Assembly (NCBI GenBank): GCA_949358305.1
Contig: OX442323.1
Coordinates: 3,720,001-3,784,000 of the forward strand
Origin: Strigamia acuminata
Lineage: Eukaryota; Arthropoda; Chilopoda; Geophilomorpha; Linotaeniidae
Direction of reading: 5' to 3'
DNA: 64,000 nucleotides
The notes under the pieces are model-generated. The model was not told the DNA's origin. It ran no database searches and saw nothing but the letters and a program-made list of their open reading frames with translations. The translations under genes and the position numbers were made by a program. Each line of letters opens with the position of its first letter. The stretch's first letter is position 1. This document shows, piece by piece, positions 59,564 through 64,000 of this stretch.

Positions 59564-59637
59564 TTAGAAATAAATCTCAAATCTGAACTTGTGATCTCTC
59601 AATAAGATAACCCAAACCGTAGAATTACCGAAAGAAA

Positions 59638-62600
59638 ATGTCAGACAAAGATGAGCAATCCACGTCTGACACCGAGCAGAGAATGCCCGAGAAGGGAAAA
59701 AGGACCTCCGACTACCACCTAAGGTCGGATGGTCCCGTCCCTGAAATGTCCGCAAAGGCGAAAGCCCGAGCGAATAAAAGGAGAGCGAAGGCGCAGAAAG
59801 AGGAGCAAGCTGCATCGCTCGCGGCCCTAGACGGGCCAGAGCGAGAGCGGGTTCCCTTGAATATGCAACCCTTCGAAGATACCGATCCGGAAGCCATAGA
59901 AAATCGAGAAGAAATTCGCGAGATATCACCAGGACGAGTATCGATATTGATGACCGAGGAGACGGATGAAGCTCCGAAAAGAACGGTCACGATCGGCACA
60001 GACCCATCGCCACCAACGGCTCAGACGTCCGTAAAACAAACCCCACGGAAAAACGACGGCGGGACCCCGATAACCCCCCGAGTTACGGCGAGTCCTGCAG
60101 TTGTTTCCTTCGAAGTATCTCACCTAATTCGGTTGACGCAGCAAGCTGCCCAGCTAAAAGCGATGATAGACATTCCAGTAGGAACGTCAGTCTGGGAATC
60201 GATTACCCTACTCACTGACGCTATCTGTGCGGCACAAGCCCCGACGCCGGTCGCAAGACCAGCAGCGGAGACGCCCATGCCCCAGGTAACGCCCAGTGAC
60301 ACCGGAGGTTTCGCGCCAGACCCCAACCGAACACTTCACGAATCCAGAGAGAAGGCCCGCGAGGAAGCCAGACAAGAAGCGACTAGTCGCCAACGAAGGC
60401 TGAGCGCAGAGCGGCGAGAACTCTGGAAGGAAGAGGAAGAAAGGGAGCAACGCGAGAGAAGAACCACCGAGAGAACAGAGAAACTGGTCCAAAAAATGAG
60501 GGAAGAACGAGAAGCTAAAATTCGAAAAGAATGGAACGCAACAGTAGAAGGGCGACATCGAGAAGCTCAAGAGTACGAGGACCAATTTCAAGCGCTAATA
60601 GCTCAAAGAAAAACAGAAAAACTACAAATGTTGCGAAAAGAGGCCATTCTACAACATCAGAAATGGGAAGAACAACATCGCGAGAGGTTGAGAGAAGAGG
60701 AAGCCAGAAAAGAAAAAGAACAGTTTCTGAAAGAGAAAGAAGAGTGGGATCGAGTCAGATGGACCGAAGAGTACAAAGCGAAGAAACAAGCTATAATAGA
60801 TGAGCAAAAAAGATGGGAAGCCGAAAACTGGGAGAAGGAGACAGAAAAGTTCCAGAAAGAGTACGCACAAGACGTCTCGGACAGGAAGAAAAATGAAGAA
60901 AACCTGAAACGGAAACCAGAACCCCCCAGCGGCTCTGATACCGACACAGGAGAAGGTGCAACAAAGCCGGCAAAAACGGCGAAAAGGGGGAAATCTCAAA
61001 AGAGAGACGAGTCGGTCCCAAAAACAAAGGATCGTCACCCCTCAAAAAGATCCGAGACGGGAGCAGCCATCGACGCGTTACTCGAAAAGAAAAACGCAAA
61101 TAAAAATCGGGAACGCCCCGAAAGCGAGGAAAACAGATGGCATTCTTTTTACGAGAACAACGACGGAGGGGAGCCGCCGCCATCCGGAGGCTCGAAACAG
61201 AAGAAGGCTGGCGGAGAGACCCCACCGAGAGGGCCGAGGTTTCACCCCCAAGGAGATCCCTCCGAGCCCTCCGATTCGTCGGACGACGACCATCCGAGTC
61301 GACCGTCTACAGGGAGGAGTCAAGAAGACAGCGATGGGCACCGGTCGAACCGGCCGAATGCTTCAGACCGCTCCTCCCGGAGCTCCAACCCTCGTTCGGA
61401 GGAAGGGAACTTTCAGGACTCATCTGGCCGACATTACACGATGTCTGAGCTAGGCCGAGCCCTGCTGAACTCTTTCAGAAGAGAAGGAATCGATCTAGGC
61501 CATCCAGGCGACGAACATAATCGCGCTGGAGAGAGGGTTAAGCGTAAATATGGCGTACGAAACGAACCAAGCAGCGAAGCCACGGGTAACATCCGTTGGC
61601 AACACTACATACAAACACGATTCGACGGTTCGTGGAAGGCCGGAGACCGCTTCCTAGACGAAGTAATGCGTATCAAGAAAGCGACAAAAGCCACCGTCGC
61701 CGACATGCTAACCCACGGTCTAGTGGAGCTAACCACGGGGTCAGCTCGAGAATGGTATCAGGGACTGAAAAACCCAACCTGGGACGATTTTCTCGTCCGT
61801 TTCGATCTCCGATACGGCGAGACTCCAGACGAGATCAGTAACAAATTACGTGGTCTACGGCAAGCCCCAGGAGAAACATTAGCCGACTACGACGCCCGAG
61901 CGAAACTCCTGTTTGCAAGAGCGCCGTACGAAATAAACCCCGCTGGTTTTACGATGATCTTTTACGGAGGATTATCGGCCCACTCGCAAAGAATTCTGCT
62001 AGACATGCGTGCACCCCGCACTGGCGATTACCAAGATGTCAGTAACTATCTTCTAACAAACACGTTAGAAATAGAACAGCGGTATTACGCCACTCTGCCC
62101 CCGGAGGAAGCTGACGCGCACGAGAAACGGTTGCAGACGAGCGCCGAACGTCACAAGACCTCAGAGAAATTAATGAGGCCAAGTGAATATTTGAGCGGCA
62201 TAATGAGTCTCACCGAAGCATCCTTCGGACGAATGCTGACGCCTAAAGCAGGCAGTATTCTTCCAGCCAACCCGATAGCTGCCCCAAAGAAAGCACCGGC
62301 AGCAACGGCGATGCAGGTGACCTCGACGGACTCCACCCAGATGGAGAAAGTCGAAGAGACAACACCTCTCGCCACGGCTAAAGAAGAGGAGCCAGCATCA
62401 AGCGACGAGGAAGCCCTAAATGAGCACCTCGAAAACTTGTCGACGGGATGCGACGATCAAGGTCCCTATTTGCACCATGCACACCGGGCCTTAGCAATCG
62501 CACAATTCAGAGCACACGTGCAGGCAACAAAAGCGAGAGGGGCATTGGGAGGAAAAAGACGATTCCCGACGCCCTTCGTCCCGAAAAAACCGGGATTCAC

Positions 62601-62778
62601 TCCCACAGGGGATAAAAGTAACATCAAATGTTACAGCTGCGGAGAATACGGTCACTACTCCGACAAATGCGAAAAAACCGTCAAAGAAAAAGGCATCATG
62701 CAAACCTTGATGAAAATGATGATGGAGTTAAATACTAATCTAGCAAAAAACTCCCAAGCGCAGGCGTCGCCGAAATAA
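59638..62778 (+). CDS. gag: Ty3/gypsy-like Gag with long charged helix
   Basis: 1046 residues from ATG 59638, the first ATG after the PBS, to TAA 62776-62778. Residues 1-235 are low-complexity and basic. About 235-425 is an unbroken E/R/K-rich stretch with no Pro or Gly runs, predicted as a coiled coil or single alpha helix. 440-640 is disordered and rich in Ser, Asp and Arg. About 650-805 is a retrotrans_gag domain (GSWKAGDRFLDEVMRI; REWYQGLKNPTWDDFLVRFD; RQAPGETLADYDARAKLLF). The zinc knuckle CYSCGEYGHYSDKC is at about 998-1011. Gag is the particle protein. It is more than twice the length of many gypsy Gags, mainly because of the helix and the disordered region. No stop or frameshift: probably an intact, young copy. 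Pol follows in the -1 frame with a 40-nt overlap. Confidence 0.88.
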   Translation: MSDKDEQSTSDTEQRMPEKGKRTSDYHLRSDGPVPEMSAKAKARANKRRAKAQKEEQAASLAALDGPERERVPLNMQPFEDTDPEAIENREEIREISPGRVSILMTEETDEAPKRTVTIGTDPSPPTAQTSVKQTPRKNDGGTPITPRVTASPAVVSFEVSHLIRLTQQAAQLKAMIDIPVGTSVWESITLLTDAICAAQAPTPVARPAAETPMPQVTPSDTGGFAPDPNRTLHESREKAREEARQEATSRQRRLSAERRELWKEEEEREQRERRTTERTEKLVQKMREEREAKIRKEWNATVEGRHREAQEYEDQFQALIAQRKTEKLQMLRKEAILQHQKWEEQHRERLREEEARKEKEQFLKEKEEWDRVRWTEEYKAKKQAIIDEQKRWEAENWEKETEKFQKEYAQDVSDRKKNEENLKRKPEPPSGSDTDTGEGATKPAKTAKRGKSQKRDESVPKTKDRHPSKRSETGAAIDALLEKKNANKNRERPESEENRWHSFYENNDGGEPPPSGGSKQKKAGGETPPRGPRFHPQGDPSEPSDSSDDDHPSRPSTGRSQEDSDGHRSNRPNASDRSSRSSNPRSEEGNFQDSSGRHYTMSELGRALLNSFRREGIDLGHPGDEHNRAGERVKRKYGVRNEPSSEATGNIRWQHYIQTRFDGSWKAGDRFLDEVMRIKKATKATVADMLTHGLVELTTGSAREWYQGLKNPTWDDFLVRFDLRYGETPDEISNKLRGLRQAPGETLADYDARAKLLFARAPYEINPAGFTMIFYGGLSAHSQRILLDMRAPRTGDYQDVSNYLLTNTLEIEQRYYATLPPEEADAHEKRLQTSAERHKTSEKLMRPSEYLSGIMSLTEASFGRMLTPKAGSILPANPIAAPKKAPAATAMQVTSTDSTQMEKVEETTPLATAKEEEPASSDEEALNEHLENLSTGCDDQGPYLHHAHRALAIAQFRAHVQATKARGALGGKRRFPTPFVPKKPGFTPTGDKSNIKCYSCGEYGHYSDKCEKTVKEKGIMQTLMKMMMELNTNLAKNSQAQASPK

Positions 62779-62800
62779 ATTCAGCTTCGTCTGCGCCAGC
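62739..62800 (+). promoter_or_regulatory. -1 programmed ribosomal frameshift signal, gag/pol overlap
   Basis: The slippery heptamer A AAA AAC lies at 62745-62751 in the correct register of the gag frame (GCA AAA AAC). A 6-nt spacer TCCCAA follows, then GCGCAG (62758-62763), which pairs with CTGCGC (62791-62796) after a loop of about 27 nt. The pol frame is exactly -1 relative to gag and is open from 62739, just upstream of the heptamer, so the layout is complete. Confidence 0.8.
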
Positions 62801-64000
62801 CGCGGAAATTAAAAAGAAGAAATATCACACTGGACCCGCAGGTCATGCCTTGGCAGAAGCACAGATCAAAGATCGCATGCAGACCATTCCGAAGAAGGAA
62901 GAAACAGTGACGCTGACAAGTATGCAAGTGAGAACGAAGCCGGAGGTCGACATAGATTGGACGGACCTCCCGTTCAATCTGGAGGTTGAGCCCCAAACAT
63001 TACGCGTTTTTCACTGCAATGTCACGAAAACACATTGCGAAACTCTGTGTATGCTGCCAGTGGAGATCGAAAACCAAAAATTGTTCGGTCTGCTGGATTC
63101 AGGAGCAGATCGTTCATTCATATCCGAAGATATAGTAAAGGACTTGGATATTGAAAAAAAGGTGGCACAAGTGAACGCGAACGTAGAATTGCTCACCGCC
63201 AACGGCTACGTCAAGCCGAGGGGCGTAGTTCGCATCATGATCGACTGGAAGGGGGGGAACCTGTCCCACCCCTTCATAGTCTTGCCATCCCACGACAAAG
63301 TATTCCTCTTAGGGATGGATATCATGGCAAAACTGAAAATTCAGCCAAACCCGATAACCCGTTCATGGAACTGGATAAGTCCCGAGGGAGAACGGCCAGT
63401 CCCCGTAGTTCCCCAAAAATTACTGGACGAAGCCAAGGACAAAGAGGAATACGGAAGAGGATTGCGAAAATTCGTCCAAGATTACGATTTCGCAGCCTTC
63501 ACTCTGGAATTACAGAGGAGTAACGTCGTGGACACACTGGTCGAGGAGGCAGCAGACACAAAATGTCAAATTATAACGCAATATTTGCTGAACGGCGAAT
63601 TTCCGGAAGGGATGACAAACCCACACCGCCGGAAACAGTTCGTCAAAGAAGCAACAAGCTACCTCATAGATGATGAACTCCTGGTAAAATACCACCCGAC
63701 ATTTCAAGATGACCTCAGTGGAGCGGGAAACTCGGTGAAAGTGGTCGTACCGGCATCACTGCACAACCGACTGTTGTGGCTGATGCACGGACACCCACTC
63801 GCCAGCCATTCCGGCATAGCGAGAACCCTTTATCGAGTAAAGCAACTTTTCTTCTGGCCGGGCGCGCGGCAAAAGATAACGAAATTTATCCGACACTGCC
63901 CCCGGTGCCAAGCATGCAGACCGCGAGATAAAGTAGCCAGAAACGCCATGTCTCTCGGACCCTACGCACCGTTTGACTGCTTAAGCATAGACTTGATGGG
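62739..64000 (+). CDS. pol: gypsy-like pol, partial: protease then integrase
   Basis: Open in the -1 frame to the window end. A basic linker lies at 62780-63000. The aspartic protease has LLDSGADRSFIS near 63090-63125 and the flap/second motif FLLGMDIMAKLKI near 63305-63345. About 300 bp later comes the pre-integrase segment (LLNGEFPEGMTN; SYLIDDELLVKYHP). The HHCC zinc domain (LMHGHPLASHSG... CPRCQAC; 63780-63920) follows, then FDCLSIDLMG at the edge, which contains the first catalytic Asp of integrase. No RT or RNase H lies between protease and integrase, although standard Ty3/gypsy order is PR-RT-RH-IN. Either RT follows integrase (a copia-like order, as described for Gmr1-type gypsy elements) or RT-RH has been deleted in frame. 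No stop is present. Confidence 0.85.

Overview
This is a eukaryotic, almost certainly arthropod, chromosomal window. The evidence is spliced-looking host exons (a DEG/ENaC channel and a cadherin-like repeat), Ty1/copia, BEL/Pao and Ty3/gypsy retrotransposons, a jockey-type LINE 3' end, and primer binding sites that match eukaryotic tRNAs. A crustacean or insect would fit; the species cannot be fixed from the sequence alone. It reads as heterochromatin-like DNA: tandem arrays and nested transposons fill nearly everything to the right of about 13 kb.

Layout. 1-3054: minus-strand copia pol frame, open for 1018 codons, running off the left edge. 3.1-8.5 kb: the only host-like stretch. It holds four non-autonomous DNA elements (two TA-flanked ones built from family-specific 14-bp palindromes, one with GCGCGGC-rich ends, one piggyBac-like), a cadherin-like exon, and an exon in which the end of one DEG/ENaC subunit and the start of the next share one frame across a single TGA. 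8.56-13.0 kb: a decayed copia, itself interrupted by a solo LTR. 13.1-16.1 kb: 8-bp satellite. 16.1-19.6 kb: 11-bp satellite, split by a 5'-truncated LINE. 19.6-20.7 kb: remains of a third copia (PBS and gag).

20.7-58.4 kb: a 280-bp satellite whose monomer is itself a 70-bp-arm inverted repeat. It is interrupted by an 8-bp-TSD hAT-like element and, between 29.8 and 42.8 kb, by a young BEL/Pao element (502-bp LTRs that differ at one base I could find, TSD TGTAT, tRNA-Phe PBS). The BEL pol gene is in turn split by a young copia (TSD TGATC) whose whole leader-gag-PR-IN-RT block is inverted relative to its LTRs, PPT and RNase H end. A 200-N assembly gap lies at 47429-47628.

58.4-64.0 kb: the start of a Ty3/gypsy-like element on the plus strand. 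It has a 1046-residue Gag with a very long charged helix, a -1 frameshift signal (A AAA AAC, 6-nt spacer, GC stem), then a pol frame in which protease is followed directly by integrase, with no reverse transcriptase between them before the window ends.

How the parts act together: nothing here forms a host pathway. The arrays act as targets for insertion. The autonomous-type coding regions (left-edge copia, BEL, copia A, gypsy) are mostly each broken by one structural event rather than by long mutational decay.
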